Source: Sporosarcina sp. FSL K6-1508 (GTDB taxonomy: Bacteria; Bacillota; Bacilli; Bacillales_A; Planococcaceae). Taken from it: 64,000 nt of DNA. The translations under genes were made by a program, and so were the position numbers. The stretch is taken from contig NZ_JBBOXF010000001.1 of the NCBI RefSeq assembly GCF_038007465.1, positions 4,537,001 to 4,601,000 on the forward strand, in the 5' to 3' direction. Positions within the stretch are counted from its first letter, which is position 1. Each line of letters starts with the position of its first letter. Shown here piece by piece: positions 52,937-61,953 of this stretch. The notes beneath the pieces were generated by a model. It saw only the letters and a program-made list of their open reading frames with translations, was not told the DNA's origin and searched no databases.

Positions 52937-53335
52937 TTATATCCACGGGGTCGTATATTTTTCTATGCGGCCTTTTTGTTTTGCGACTTCCCATGATTCA
53001 ATCAGTTCCTCGAGATGCTGCTTTACCATCTCCAATTTATCTGGCTCTTTATTGAGACGGACTTCCACCAGGCATTGGTTGAGATACGCGTAAAATGACG
53101 ATAGGCGTTTCCCCTCTGTCGGCTGTGTATTGGTTGCTGCCATTAATTCAAAGAGTAAGTGCTGCGTCTTTGATATATATTCGTATAGTTCTTCTATATC
53201 CTCAGTTCGAACTGCTGTTTCGACAATAGCTACATAATGCAGGCATTCATTCAACAACAACAGGACGTATTCGATTGTGGAGAGCGTCGCATAATTCGTT
53301 TGCTGATAGCGCTCTGCCGCTTTTTTTACATCCAC
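52937..53335 (-). CDS. FliS-like flagellin chaperone
   Basis: 132 residues, four-helix FliS type: KKAAERYQQTNYATLSTIEYVLLLLNECLHYV at the start, then RTEDIEELYEYISKTQHLLFELMAATNT and SSFYAYLNQCLVEVRLNKEPDKLEMVKQHLEELIESWEVA. FliS caps flagellin C-termini before export. GTG 53335 is favoured, GGAG being 8 nt upstream. It is divergent from the orphan flagellin, so it is probably its dedicated chaperone. Divergent from canonical FliS (usual MALNNPYQ-like N-terminus is missing), so a specialised paralogue. Confidence 0.78.
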   Translation of the reverse strand: MDVKKAAERYQQTNYATLSTIEYVLLLLNECLHYVAIVETAVRTEDIEELYEYISKTQHLLFELMAATNTQPTEGKRLSSFYAYLNQCLVEVRLNKEPDKLEMVKQHLEELIESWEVAKQKGRIEKYTTPWI

Positions 53336-53379
53336 TGTCTTCACTCCATCTATCTTTTCCTTATTATCGGTAATAAATG

Positions 53380-53406
53380 TTCATTTATAAGGCAATTTGC
53401 CGATAT
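53380..53406 (+). promoter_or_regulatory. Sigma-D-like promoter of the orphan flagellin
   Basis: Perfect -10 box GCCGATAT at 53399-53406. The -35 position, 15 nt upstream, is TTCA rather than TAAA, so it may be weak or use another spacing. Confidence 0.6.
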
Positions 53407-53449
53407 AGAGAGGGAGTAGTTGGAATTAAAAGTAGCTAGGAGTGAGAGA

Positions 53450-54262
53450 ATGCGAATAAACAGTCAGGAACAGATCGCTTTTTCGACGAACCGAGCAAAT
53501 CGCAATGCCACTGAAATTGAGAAAAGTCTTCAAAAGCTTTCCTCGGGGTTAAAAATTGCAAAAGGCAGCGATAATGCTTCGGGGGTTTCTATTTCGGAAA
53601 CGATGCGTGCACAAGTTAGAGGGCTTTCACAAGCGCAAAGCAATATGCAAGATGGCTTGTCCGTCCTTGAGTCTGTCAATGGTGGGCTGAATAATGTTAA
53701 CGACTTATTGCAACGCGCGCGTGAACTCGCAGTCATGAATGCCAATGGTACATTGACGGATAATGACCGCGTGACTAGTGAGAAAGAGCTAGTCCAATTA
53801 CTGGGAGCTATCGATGATACAGCAGGGAAAATGGAATTCAATACAAAGAAAATCCTTGGTGAGAATACGACGCTTACCCTCCAAGTCGGCGCAAATCCCT
53901 ACCAGCAAATCAACATCAATCTGGTGGACATGAGTACGAAAGCGTTGGGACTTGATGATGCTACATTGGTGACTCGTGAAGATGCCGAAGCACTGATCAC
54001 GAAAATTGATGGAGCTATGCGAAAAGTGACAGGCCACCTGACAGCTATCGGCTCTGATATGGAAGCAATTGAGCATCACTTGCGCAACGGAATTGTGTTC
54101 GAAAACAATTTAACAAAATCCCTTTCCCTTTTTGAAGATACAGATATGGCAAAGGAAATGATGAATTTCATTTCTGGCGATATTCGTCAAAAAGGCGACC
54201 ACCTCTTGGTCAACCACGTCAATCAGAATGTGCAGGGCGTACTAAGCTTATTTTCAAAATAA
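53450..54262 (+). CDS. Divergent orphan flagellin
   Basis: 270 residues. N-terminal MRINSQEQIAFSTNRANRNA and SLQKLSSGLKIAKGSDNASGVSISE keep the flagellin pattern but differ strongly from the five hag genes; the C-terminus FEDTDMAKEMMNFISGDIRQKGDHLLVNHVNQNVQGVLSLFSK has lost the usual ending (SEQ Q-P-Q-VLQLL). Its central domain is short. ATG 53450 has AGGAG 7 nt upstream. It has its own promoter and terminator, faces a FliS-like gene and may build a minor filament, cap or special filament segment. Confidence 0.85.
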   Translation: MRINSQEQIAFSTNRANRNATEIEKSLQKLSSGLKIAKGSDNASGVSISETMRAQVRGLSQAQSNMQDGLSVLESVNGGLNNVNDLLQRARELAVMNANGTLTDNDRVTSEKELVQLLGAIDDTAGKMEFNTKKILGENTTLTLQVGANPYQQININLVDMSTKALGLDDATLVTREDAEALITKIDGAMRKVTGHLTAIGSDMEAIEHHLRNGIVFENNLTKSLSLFEDTDMAKEMMNFISGDIRQKGDHLLVNHVNQNVQGVLSLFSK

Positions 54263-54300
54263 AACGGACACCATCAGTGAATGATGGTGTCCGTTTTTTT
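54262..54300 (+). terminator. Terminator of the orphan flagellin
   Basis: AAACGGACACCATC pairs perfectly with GATGGTGTCCGTTT, followed by T7. Confidence 0.9.
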
Positions 54301-54426
54301 AACTATGTGCTCTTCTTTTGGTCACGATTAGACCCACTATCACAACTAACTTCATTAAGTTTAAGGACTATCTCCTTGATTTATGAATAGCGGTTAATCC
54401 CAAACATTTGATAATAGTGATGGTGT

Positions 54427-56181
54427 TCATAATTTGAATTTATTAACTTGTTCATTCAATCGTGTTGCCAGGGATGCGAGTTCATCCGCTCCAAGAGCTA
54501 TTTCTTCCATTGAGCTACTGGACTGTTGTGTCGAAGCGGCGGTTTGCTCAACTCCAGCAGCTGATTCCTCTGCTACGGCTGCCACTTCTTCAATAGATTT
54601 ATTCATTTCCACACTATAATCTGTCAAAACCCTCAGATTCCGAGAAATATTTTGTACTTTTCCAACCATCTCTATCACTGATTCATTAATGGCACCAAAT
54701 GTTTGCCCAGTTACTTTAATATGTTTAGTTCCATTTTCTACTTCATCATAGCTAGACTGCAATGAATTTACTGCATCATCTGAACCGAGCAAAATACGAT
54801 CCACAATATTCGTAATCCCCCCAACTGAATCAGATACTTGTTCAGCCAACTTTTTCACTTCTGCCGCAACCACGGCAAATCCTTTACCTTGTTCACCTGC
54901 CCTTGCTGCTTCAATTGCCGCATTTAAAGCTAATAGATTAGTTTGATCTGCAATTTCTTGGATTACTTGAATAAGCTTAGAAATCTCTTTCGTATGGCTA
55001 TTTAATCCCTTTACGTTTTCCACCGCAATAGTTACTTTCTGATGGATACTCTCCATTTGCGTGACTGATTGGTCCATTAAGACACGGCCTTCCCCGGTCA
55101 TAATTAATACTGAATCAGATGTTTTTTCAATCTCATCTCCAAATTTATTGGATACTTCAATTTTCACATTAAAATCTTCCATCATTTCGATAAGAGCTGT
55201 GGCGCTCATGGCTTGAGATTCAGCACCTGATGATAGTTCCTGCATCGTCGTCGCAATCTGTTCTCCACCCTGTCTTACCTCATTTGCAGATTGAGTAAAT
55301 TCCTCGCTTTGAGTAGTAATCGTTTCAGAGGCATTGGATACATTTTGAATCATTTCCTTTAGCCCCTTTTGCATTTGATTCATCGCATGACCGAGTTGGC
55401 CAATTTCGTCTTTTGATTTTATTGGTAATGGTTCGAGAGTTAGGTTACCATTTGCAAGATGGTTCATTTGTCCAGACACCATATTGAGCGGTCTAGAAAT
55501 GTTATTCGCAAAAAGCCAAATAATGAAGACTCCCAAAAACAAGGAAACTCCTATAACCAATAAAACTAAATTCAACGTTTCTTTAGCTGGCTGATTAAAG
55601 TCCATCATGTAGGTACTGCCACTTACAACCCATCCCCAATGTGGATCTACCTTCGAATATGTTACCTTTGGTTCAATTTGATTTTTTGTATTCGGTAATG
55701 GCCACTCATAAAAAGTAAAACCTCCACCATTATTTCCGATGTCAATTATTTTTTGAACAAATTTCACACCATTAGAATCTACGGAATTCCATGTATCAGT
55801 ACCTTCCATACTCGGATGTGCTATATCAATTCCCTTTTGATTTAACACAAAAATATACCCGTTTTTGCCCAATTCAAGGTTTGGATTGAGGGGTCTGGTT
55901 CCATCGGTATTTTTTTCACCTAAAATGGAGACTTTCACATTTTCTTGCGCTTCTTCTAAGGACAGGTCCCCTTTTTCAACTTCTTTATTAAGTGCCTCTA
56001 TTAACAAAATGGTCATTTCTACACTATTTTTTAAATTTGTTGCTCCCAAATCATCTAAACCAGTTTTACTTTTCTGATATGCAAACGTACCTGTAATGAT
56101 TAAGGGAATAGATAGTAGTAAGAAAGAAATAGTAATCAGTTTCATTTTAATTGTTGATGAAAAGAAATTAAATAATTTCAA
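54427..56181 (-). CDS. Methyl-accepting chemotaxis protein with Cache sensor
   Basis: 584 residues. Membrane helix 1 (~12-32, LITISFLLLSIPLIITG), an extracellular single Cache-type domain (~40-185, with KNGYIFVLNQKG and THPHW-like DPHWGWVVSG), membrane helix 2 (~200-222), HAMP (SRPLNMVSGQMNHLANG), and a long methyl-accepting hairpin whose tip is EIADQTNLLALNAAIEAARAGEQ. Ligand unknown. TTG 56181 is preferred since GAAGGTG lies 6 nt upstream; an earlier start has no ribosome site. A sigma-D-like promoter is at 56400. Confidence 0.9.
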   Translation of the reverse strand: MKLFNFFSSTIKMKLITISFLLLSIPLIITGTFAYQKSKTGLDDLGATNLKNSVEMTILLIEALNKEVEKGDLSLEEAQENVKVSILGEKNTDGTRPLNPNLELGKNGYIFVLNQKGIDIAHPSMEGTDTWNSVDSNGVKFVQKIIDIGNNGGGFTFYEWPLPNTKNQIEPKVTYSKVDPHWGWVVSGSTYMMDFNQPAKETLNLVLLVIGVSLFLGVFIIWLFANNISRPLNMVSGQMNHLANGNLTLEPLPIKSKDEIGQLGHAMNQMQKGLKEMIQNVSNASETITTQSEEFTQSANEVRQGGEQIATTMQELSSGAESQAMSATALIEMMEDFNVKIEVSNKFGDEIEKTSDSVLIMTGEGRVLMDQSVTQMESIHQKVTIAVENVKGLNSHTKEISKLIQVIQEIADQTNLLALNAAIEAARAGEQGKGFAVVAAEVKKLAEQVSDSVGGITNIVDRILLGSDDAVNSLQSSYDEVENGTKHIKVTGQTFGAINESVIEMVGKVQNISRNLRVLTDYSVEMNKSIEEVAAVAEESAAGVEQTAASTQQSSSSMEEIALGADELASLATRLNEQVNKFKL

Positions 56182-56399
56182 TAAGGACACCTTCTCTATA
56201 TAGTTTTCATTAAAAAAGCACACTTCTACGGCAAGTGACTCAATTTACATTTACTTTTTCAAAATAGAATAAATCCCATTACCCGATGTAAATACCAGAA
56301 ATTCACAAAATTAAAACCCTCTTTTTCAGCCATTTACAGCAAAACTCCTCCATCTAGAATTACTTTTTAACATTCATATCTTAGTTGTGCACCTCACTT

Positions 56400-56426
56400 T
56401 TATCGGCAATAAGTTCTATAACGTTA
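56400..56426 (-). promoter_or_regulatory. Sigma-D-like promoter of the chemoreceptor
   Basis: TAAC, 15 nt, GCCGATAA, ~215 nt before the TTG start. Chemoreceptors are commonly sigma-D dependent. Confidence 0.5.
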
Positions 56427-56732
56427 ACATTCAAAAAAATAAATTGTTCATTCTGCTCGAACTTAGTAATGAGCAACTCTGATCCTCGATTTTAAAGCTA
56501 GATTGCAGTTCAATAAAATCAGGATTCTAGACCCCTTTCTATCTATTAAAATAGTAGCTCTCTTAATTTCATAGGATGCTGAAATTAAGGGATTAAGTAT
56601 AAGCTGAGCTATCGTTTTCGGGAAAGTGTTCGACAGTCAAATGGCTAAAGACTCAGATATTTGGCACCTGAAATCTAGAAGCAATATCACTAACTTACAA
56701 TTATTCATATTACAAAGTATTATAATTTCTGT
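56427..56732. other. Gene-free upstream region
   Basis: No gene is seen between the promoter and the repeat block. Confidence 0.3.
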
Positions 56733-57048
56733 AGCATAAGAAAAGCGCAAGCGCCTTGGTAGACCAGAAAGGCATAAGTCGATAAATGAAGGCAGTCTAA
56801 GTTCGCGACGTCCTAGTCGCAACGACTGCATGCCTGCATCCTGCAGGCACGACGTGGCGGTCTTTGCCACATAGCTGGATTGCTTATGACCTGAGGGGCT
56901 AGGCGCTGGAGCTAGACAGTAAGAAAAGCGCAAACGCCTTGGTAGAGGCGACAGGCATAAGACGGACCGGCGAAGCGGCGATCTTTGCCGTGTAGCTGGA
57001 TTGCTTATGACCCGAGACTCTAGGCGCTGGAGCTAGACACTGCTCCAG
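56733..57048. repeat. Two copies of the AAGAAAAGCGC...GGAGCTAGACA repeat
   Basis: Each copy begins AAGAAAAGCGCAA-CGCCTTGG and ends GGCGCTGGAGCTAGACA: about 56733-56919 (with an extra ~60 bp holding GCATCCTGCAGG) and 56922-57048. Inverted relative to the pair at 52721-52936; a partial copy is at ~3066-3127. Confidence 0.72.
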
Positions 57049-57082
57049 ATTCAAAATCTTATACTTTCTTACCTTTTCAAAA

Positions 57083-57122
57083 AAGACGACCTCACATTCA
57101 AATATCGAATGTGAAGTCGTCT
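57083..57122 (-). terminator. Terminator of comFB
   Basis: Long stem GACGAC-TCACATTC with GAATGTGA-GTCGTC and T6 on the minus strand. Confidence 0.85.
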
Positions 57123-57193
57123 CTTCCTTGTATATTCTTAAGGACCATGAATCCTATCGCAGTCATCCTTAAAAATTGCTAGGCTTTTAGAAG

Positions 57194-57496
57194 TTATTCA
57201 GTTTGTTTAGGCATAGCAGGGTTCATAGCCGGACAGCGTGGACTTTTTGAAACAAATGCTGCCGCTTTTGTCACGATCGATATAATATTCGTCGCACCTT
57301 GGCGATCTGCCACATGTGCAGCCCTCACATAAGGTCCGTATTCCTCGTTTGCAATGTAGCGCGGCGGCAATTCGTTAAGCGCAATCGCCATAATATCATT
57401 CATGCATCGATCACACTGACAAGTGAGTTGCATTTTGTCTTTGTATTGCACCAATACGTCGCGGACGACTTCTTCCATTACATTATATAAAGCCAT
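57194..57496 (-). CDS. comFB: ComFB-family protein
   Basis: 100 residues. The ComFB signature is clear: YNVMEEVVRDVLVQYKD, then CQCDRCMNDIMAIALNELPPRYI with two Cys pairs, then a helix ATNIISIVTKAAAFVSKSP. The C-terminal SPRCPAMNPAMPKQTE tail is unusual. In B. subtilis comFB lies between comFA and comFC; here it is ~8.5 kb away and in its own unit. Function in competence is unproven; in other bacteria ComFB-like domains bind cyclic dinucleotides. Confidence 0.85.
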   Translation of the reverse strand: MALYNVMEEVVRDVLVQYKDKMQLTCQCDRCMNDIMAIALNELPPRYIANEEYGPYVRAAHVADRQGATNIISIVTKAAAFVSKSPRCPAMNPAMPKQTE

Positions 57497-58051
57497 TTAT
57501 TCACGCTCCAGTAGTTGATGGACTGTTTCGTTATGCCCTTTTATCCACCATTTCCCATTAATCATATCATTTCTCCAATGGTTTATCCCCTGCTAAATGA
57601 CCTAATGAATCCTTTATACACTTCAATCCGTTTAAATTCGACTAAGTCTAAGTACATAGTGATAGGATTCAGGTATGTTGATTATTCAGTCTCCCATCAA
57701 AAAACTGACAGATAATTCGGGGGACCGATCATATATCATGCCAGACCAATCATATAACTCGGCGAACCGACCGTATCTCCCACTAGACCGACTATATAAT
57801 TCCAACTACCGCTCCTATCCTTTCCTCGACCAATCATATAACTTCGATGACCAATCATAAGTCTCTCCTGCTATACCCAGCCTACTCTTGAAATACAAAA
57901 CAGCCATCCCTAGTTTCCCGAATGGCTATCTGTATAAGTTGAAGTATTGGATCCAGTGTATAGGCTGAATGAAGGCACCTAAACAGGGGTAGCCACAGCA
58001 AAAATTCATACTAAATAAGCCGAATTCCTGTACGCTAAGGAATCGACTTAT
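57497..58051. other. Non-coding region with imperfect CCAATCATA-type repeats
   Basis: From ~57721 to 57858 the units GACCGATCATAT, GACCAATCATATAA, CGACCGTATCT and GACCAATCATAA recur about every 15-30 nt. The sense reading gives a D-Q-S-Y-N-type repetitive peptide, but there is no ribosome site. No gene is called. Confidence 0.45.
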
Positions 58052-58255
58052 TTGTTGGGCTTATTACATTGTAGTCCTCGTAAATTTAATAGTAAGATCC
58101 GGTATTTCTTAGGTTTAAGTAACTTAAATGCTTTTTTTCTTAAATTAAATGTCTATATATATGTTGAACAAATGAATACGGCATACGCGCTTTACAGGGG
58201 GTTTTGGGAGAACACTGAAAACGACGCTTGGAATAAGTTGGAATTCCCGCCCATA

Positions 58256-58687
58256 CCGCTTCGACGCTTTGTGGATGCCTCCCGCGATAAGCCGGAATGG
58301 AGAGCACTTTCAGTCTTATCGCTCCGGCTACCACGAAGTCGCGCCTTCGCTGGATGGTCTATCTGAGAAAGCGCATTTCATTAGCTGTGATGAAATCTGC
58401 AACCTAGAGTGCGTCTTTCTTGAATATAATTAGTATCAACTAGTAATCACCTTATAATCTCGGCATATACATCTTAAATTCAAATTTCTCTCGATAATGA
58501 ACACCCTAGCGCAGGCGCGGCAAAGGGGTCGCCGAAGCCGTAAGACTGGATGCGAAGCGCTAATCCAGGCTTACGGCGTAAGGCATCCCCAAAGCGCCAA
58601 GCGTTCTACAATCCACACCCCGGATTACAACTCTCTCATTATTGAGCGCCACAGCAGATTCAATGGGATTCTTTAATTCAACATATA
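58256..58687. repeat. Long direct repeat, left copy (~430 bp)
   Basis: About 90% identical to 59645-60077. It includes TTTGTGGATGCCTCCCGC, CTACCACGAAGTCGCGCC, GCGCAGGCGCGGCAAAGGGG and a hairpin-forming CCGTAAG...CTTACGG pair, and ends TTCTTTAATTCAACATAT. Two stems suggest a structured non-autonomous element. Confidence 0.8.
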
Positions 58688-58694
58688 TACTTCA

Positions 58695-59279
58695 TTATCC
58701 TTGTTTTTGAGCAATGAAAATATATAATGCTTCATTCGCAACTTTGTTAGAAGGAAATATTTTTTCTTTGATATTGAATCCTGCATTTAGTAATTCTTGT
58801 TCCATTACTGATGAATGTACTCTCGGACTATTAGATGCTTCTTTTTGTTCAAATTCTACACATAATAAGTATCCATTCTCTATAAGTACTCTGTTTATTT
58901 GTTTCAACGTATTGGATAATGGATTAACTTCATGTAATGCTAAAGACGCTAAGGCAATATCAATTGTGTTATCTTCCAGTGGAATATTATCAAAACTGCC
59001 TTCTACCGTTTTAATATTACCTAGTTTTTCTTCTTTGGATTTCGAATCCAAATAATTAAGTATATCCACATCTAAATCTAATGCATAAACAATACCGTCA
59101 ATTTGTTTGGCTGCAGGAAGTGCCAAATAACCTGTTCCTGCACCTAAGTCTAAGATATTGTTAGATCTCTTTATTGGTAGCAATTTTAACAAGTCTTCTG
59201 CTGGAAAATTATCTTTTCTATCCGCATTTTCTAGTATATTGATCTTTCTTGTTAATTTGTCACTATTATTTTGAGCCAT
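58695..59279 (-). CDS. SAM-dependent methyltransferase
   Basis: 194 residues, small UbiE/COQ5 or Methyltransf_11 type. Motif I: NNILDLGAGTGYLALPAAKQ; motif II: IVYALDLDVDILNYL; then IDIALASLALHEVNPLSNTLKQINRVLIENGYLLCVEFE. The last ~35 residues (SPRVHSSVMEQELLNAGFNIKEKIFPSNKVANEALYIFIAQ) fit the family ending. ATG has GGGGA about 10 nt upstream. It lies alone between two near-identical 430-bp repeats, so it may be a mobile cassette. Substrate unknown. Confidence 0.8.
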   Translation of the reverse strand: MAQNNSDKLTRKINILENADRKDNFPAEDLLKLLPIKRSNNILDLGAGTGYLALPAAKQIDGIVYALDLDVDILNYLDSKSKEEKLGNIKTVEGSFDNIPLEDNTIDIALASLALHEVNPLSNTLKQINRVLIENGYLLCVEFEQKEASNSPRVHSSVMEQELLNAGFNIKEKIFPSNKVANEALYIFIAQKQG

Positions 59280-59504
59280 ATCTACATATTCCCCTTTTTA
59301 TTATTTATTTTTTCTAGCGACTAACTTTAGAAAAACGAAAATGTATTTATACTTCACACATAGTTTTATCTAAATGGTTATTGGAGACACTTAATATCCC
59401 TAATTGAGATTCTAATTGAAATATACCTTCCTGTAAAGTTTTATTACCTGAATCCATTTCATATGTCTGAGCTTTTTTGGCTCTCAGTTTTAAACGACAA
59501 GAAA

Positions 59505-59545
59505 AAAAGCTCCCCAAAAAATCCTATCTGGGGAAGAACTTTTTC
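59505..59545. terminator. Hairpin with T tract
   Basis: AGCTCCCCA pairs with TGGGGAAG; T5 follows on the plus side and T7 on the minus side, so it could act in both directions. Confidence 0.55.
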
Positions 59546-59644
59546 AGGTACGAATTCAAGTGTCCTATCGCAGCGGGGGCGAAAAGTCCATACATCCTTC
59601 AATCGCAGTTTGCTTCTATATAAATTGAATTAAGAATGCCATTG

Positions 59645-60077
59645 AATCGCTACGGCGCTTTGTGGATGCCTCCCGCAATAAGCCGGAAAGAAGACCACTT
59701 TCAGTCTTATCGCTCCGGCTACCACGAAGTCGCGCCTGCGCTGGATGGTCTATGTGAGAAAGCGCATTCCATTAGCAGTGATGAAATCTGCAACCTGGAG
59801 TTCGCCTTTCTTGAATATAAGTAGTATCAACTAGTGATCACCTTATAATCTTGGCATCTACATCTCAAAATTATATTTCTCTCGATAATGAACAACCTAG
59901 CGCAGGCGCGGCAAAGGGGTCGCCGAAGCCGTGAGACTGGATGCGAAGCGCTAATCCAGGCTTACGGCGAAAGGCATCCCCAAAGCGCCCAGCGTTCTAC
60001 AGTCCACACCCCGAATTACAACTCTCTCATTATTGAGCGCCACAGCGGATTCAATGGGCTTCTTTAATTCAACATAT
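59645..60077. repeat. Long direct repeat, right copy (~430 bp)
   Basis: Second copy of the repeat at 58256-58687, in the same orientation, ending just before the SF0329-like gene. Confidence 0.8.
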
Positions 60078-60081
60078 CTAG

Positions 60082-60630
60082 CTATTCTTTTGAATTGGAA
60101 TCTGCTTCTATACGAATTTCGTAAAACGTCTTGACCAATCCGCTTTCCTTTTCAGAATCGATTTCCGCTAGTCTTCTCTTCCCAAACCGCTTATCGAATA
60201 CGCTGATCGCTCTGACAAATGGATGCTCATGCTCAACTGCTTCTTCAAACGGCATATGAACATATTCGAATAAAAGTTCTTTTACAGCCCATGCCGGGAA
60301 AATTTCGTCAGCAATCAGTTCGGTTTCAGTATCCGCGTATGCACGATGATAGGCTTTATAGTCTTCAGATTCTTCCCATTCCTGCCAGTGGAGATGCCAC
60401 GGGAACGAATTCAATTGCCGCTCGTCCCGCAAATCGTCACTGCGTCGATTCAGTTCCATCGCGTAGGGAATATCCGATGCCCAGCCAATCTCTTTACCGT
60501 CGAATGTCACACGAAAACTGCTTGTCTGGTCATGACTTTTCCGATGGACGATTGCCTGATAATGCACCCGACCTTTCAGTGATTCACACAGCAAATCTTC
60601 CGCCATCTGCTTCAGCTTCGACCACCTCAT
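60082..60630 (-). CDS. SF0329-like family protein of unknown function
   Basis: 182 residues, soluble. It begins MRWSKLKQMAEDLLCESLKGRVHYQ, has a Ser/Arg strand (SFRVTFDGKEIGWASD), and a long Trp/Glu-rich segment (FPWHLHWQEWEESEDYKAYHRAYADTE) followed by a helical tail. I recognise the N-terminus as the SF0329 family seen in enteric and Bacillales proteins, function unknown. It overlaps the GNAT gene by 4 bp (ATGA), so both are coupled. Confidence 0.65.
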   Translation of the reverse strand: MRWSKLKQMAEDLLCESLKGRVHYQAIVHRKSHDQTSSFRVTFDGKEIGWASDIPYAMELNRRSDDLRDERQLNSFPWHLHWQEWEESEDYKAYHRAYADTETELIADEIFPAWAVKELLFEYVHMPFEEAVEHEHPFVRAISVFDKRFGKRRLAEIDSEKESGLVKTFYEIRIEADSNSKE

Positions 60631-61169
60631 GAAAGCCGGGACTCCCATTCCTCGCGAAGAACACCCATCCGAATCGAATCATAGTAAGTCCCGTTCCAAT
60701 AACGCACTTTCCGCAACCGCGCTTCCATCGTCATGCCCAGTTTCTCGCCGACTTTAATCATACGTTCATTACCTGACCACGTCGTATAGCCGACACGAAC
60801 CAACGACATTTCATTGAATAAATGATCAATCCACATCGTGAACGCTTTCGTTCCGTAGCCGCCGCTCCAATACTGTGGTTCATAAATGACAATCCCCATC
60901 TCCAGCCAAAGGGACGGCTTATGTTCCCAGTAATAACTAACCATGCCGATTAATTGGCCATCCACTTCGATGCCCCAATAATCATCTTGTGCAACGATAT
61001 TATCGCGTCTTTCCAGAAACGTTTCATAGGTCATTGTCTGATGTTCATAATAAGGTGCATCCCACTTTTTCCATTCAGGGTTTTCATCTTTAAAACTCAG
61101 TTCCCACATTCGTTGTAAATCTTGTTCTTGGATTGGACGTATTGTTACGCCCTCATTTATATAACTCAA
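60627..61169 (-). CDS. GNAT-family N-acetyltransferase
   Basis: 180 residues of the RimJ/RimL type. Seen: TIRPIQEQDLQRMWELSFKDENPEWKKWDAPYYE at the start, the acetyl-CoA loop region LWLEMGIVIYEPQYWSGGYGTKAFTMWIDHLF, and RVGYTTWSGNERMIKVGEKLGMTMEARLRKVRYWNGTYYD near the end. TTG start with GGAGG 7 nt upstream. Such proteins acetylate protein N-termini, antibiotics or small amines. It is the first gene of a pair with the SF0329-like protein. Confidence 0.85.
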   Translation of the reverse strand: MSYINEGVTIRPIQEQDLQRMWELSFKDENPEWKKWDAPYYEHQTMTYETFLERRDNIVAQDDYWGIEVDGQLIGMVSYYWEHKPSLWLEMGIVIYEPQYWSGGYGTKAFTMWIDHLFNEMSLVRVGYTTWSGNERMIKVGEKLGMTMEARLRKVRYWNGTYYDSIRMGVLREEWESRLS

Positions 61170-61195
61170 TCATTTTCCTCCAATTTGATTATATA

Positions 61196-61243
61196 GTTCA
61201 ACTTCAATCAGTGATGGTTTTCCACTGATTGTTAGTTGAACTT
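61196..61243. other. Strong stem-loop upstream of the GNAT gene
   Basis: GTTCAACT and ATCAGTG pair with CACTGAT and AGTTGAAC in one long imperfect hairpin. There is no T tract; it may be an mRNA structure or part of a repeat. Confidence 0.4.
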
Positions 61244-61337
61244 ATCGGGCATTTACGGGCAGTTGCCACTCAACCGAAATTCCTTGTCATACCTACTGTC
61301 TTAATGTGAGGGGCTTACTGCGCGTTAATGCGGGGCA

Positions 61338-61456
61338 GATATTTCACAAACCAGCCTGTTATCTCATCGAGCCTTGCAATACGCAAGTTCGGTGTACCCG
61401 TACGCGATAAATTCCGTTTCTTTCCCCATGCTTTTTAATGTAATGTACAGCTGCTC
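61338..61456 (-). pseudogene. Duplicated 3' end of the S9 peptidase gene
   Basis: Close match to 62703-62852, the end of the peptidase gene, with a ~28-bp internal deletion. The deletion removes the codons for FPDADHNL, which contain the catalytic His. Only a relic; the parent gene is ~1.3 kb away in the same orientation. Confidence 0.8.
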
Positions 61457-61499
61457 TGAAACGATTCGAATTGTGTGAGTGCCTGTGCGCTTGGAAATT

Positions 61500-61937
61500 T
61501 CACTCTAATAACAAATCCTCAGACTGAATCTCCATTTTAGCCACCATACGCATGGCCTCCATTACTTCTTGAACTCGTTCTAACGTAGCCCCATAATATT
61601 CGTTTCGTTCATCTCTCGATACTTGGGAAGCAGATACGCCTAAGCGATCAGCAAGTTCTTGCTGGCTTAGACCTACGTAAATCCGATAAGCAATTAATGA
61701 TTTTCCCAAGTTGTGAAGATTGATGATGGGTTCAAATTCGCCTCTCCGAATTCGTTCATAATAAACGACTTCCTCCTTCAATTGCTCATGGAAGGTAATG
61801 GAAGGTTGCAACGCCTTTTCCACTTGTTCTTCCGTTAATCCCATGTCTTCTAACACTTTTTTTTGGTCTCGAATAAATAACTTGTCCTCTTGAAGTTTTT
61901 CAAGCGATTTTTTATAGGCTGTTTCTGTTTTAATCAT
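61500..61937 (-). CDS. XRE-family HTH protein (antitoxin-like)
   Basis: 145 residues. The N-terminal ~70 are helical and charged (AYKKSLEKLQEDKLFIRDQKKVLEDMGLTEEQVEKAL), the C-terminal half is a Cro/C1 HTH: GLSQQELADRLGVSASQVSRDERNEYYGATLERVQEVMEAM. GGAGGTG precedes the ATG. It follows the nucleotidyltransferase-like gene by 16 bp on the same strand. The order toxin then HTH antitoxin is typical of HigBA-like or MNT-type pairs. Confidence 0.8.
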   Translation of the reverse strand: MIKTETAYKKSLEKLQEDKLFIRDQKKVLEDMGLTEEQVEKALQPSITFHEQLKEEVVYYERIRRGEFEPIINLHNLGKSLIAYRIYVGLSQQELADRLGVSASQVSRDERNEYYGATLERVQEVMEAMRMVAKMEIQSEDLLLE

Positions 61938-61953
61938 ATTTCTTACACCTCCA

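Noticed and set aside
57675..57860. A repetitive D-Q-S-Y peptide gene
   Set aside because: It lacks a ribosome site and the pattern comes from short repeated non-coding units.
58052..58366. A 104-residue protein gene
   Set aside because: Its second half lies inside the left 430-bp repeat and is not conserved as a frame in the right copy.
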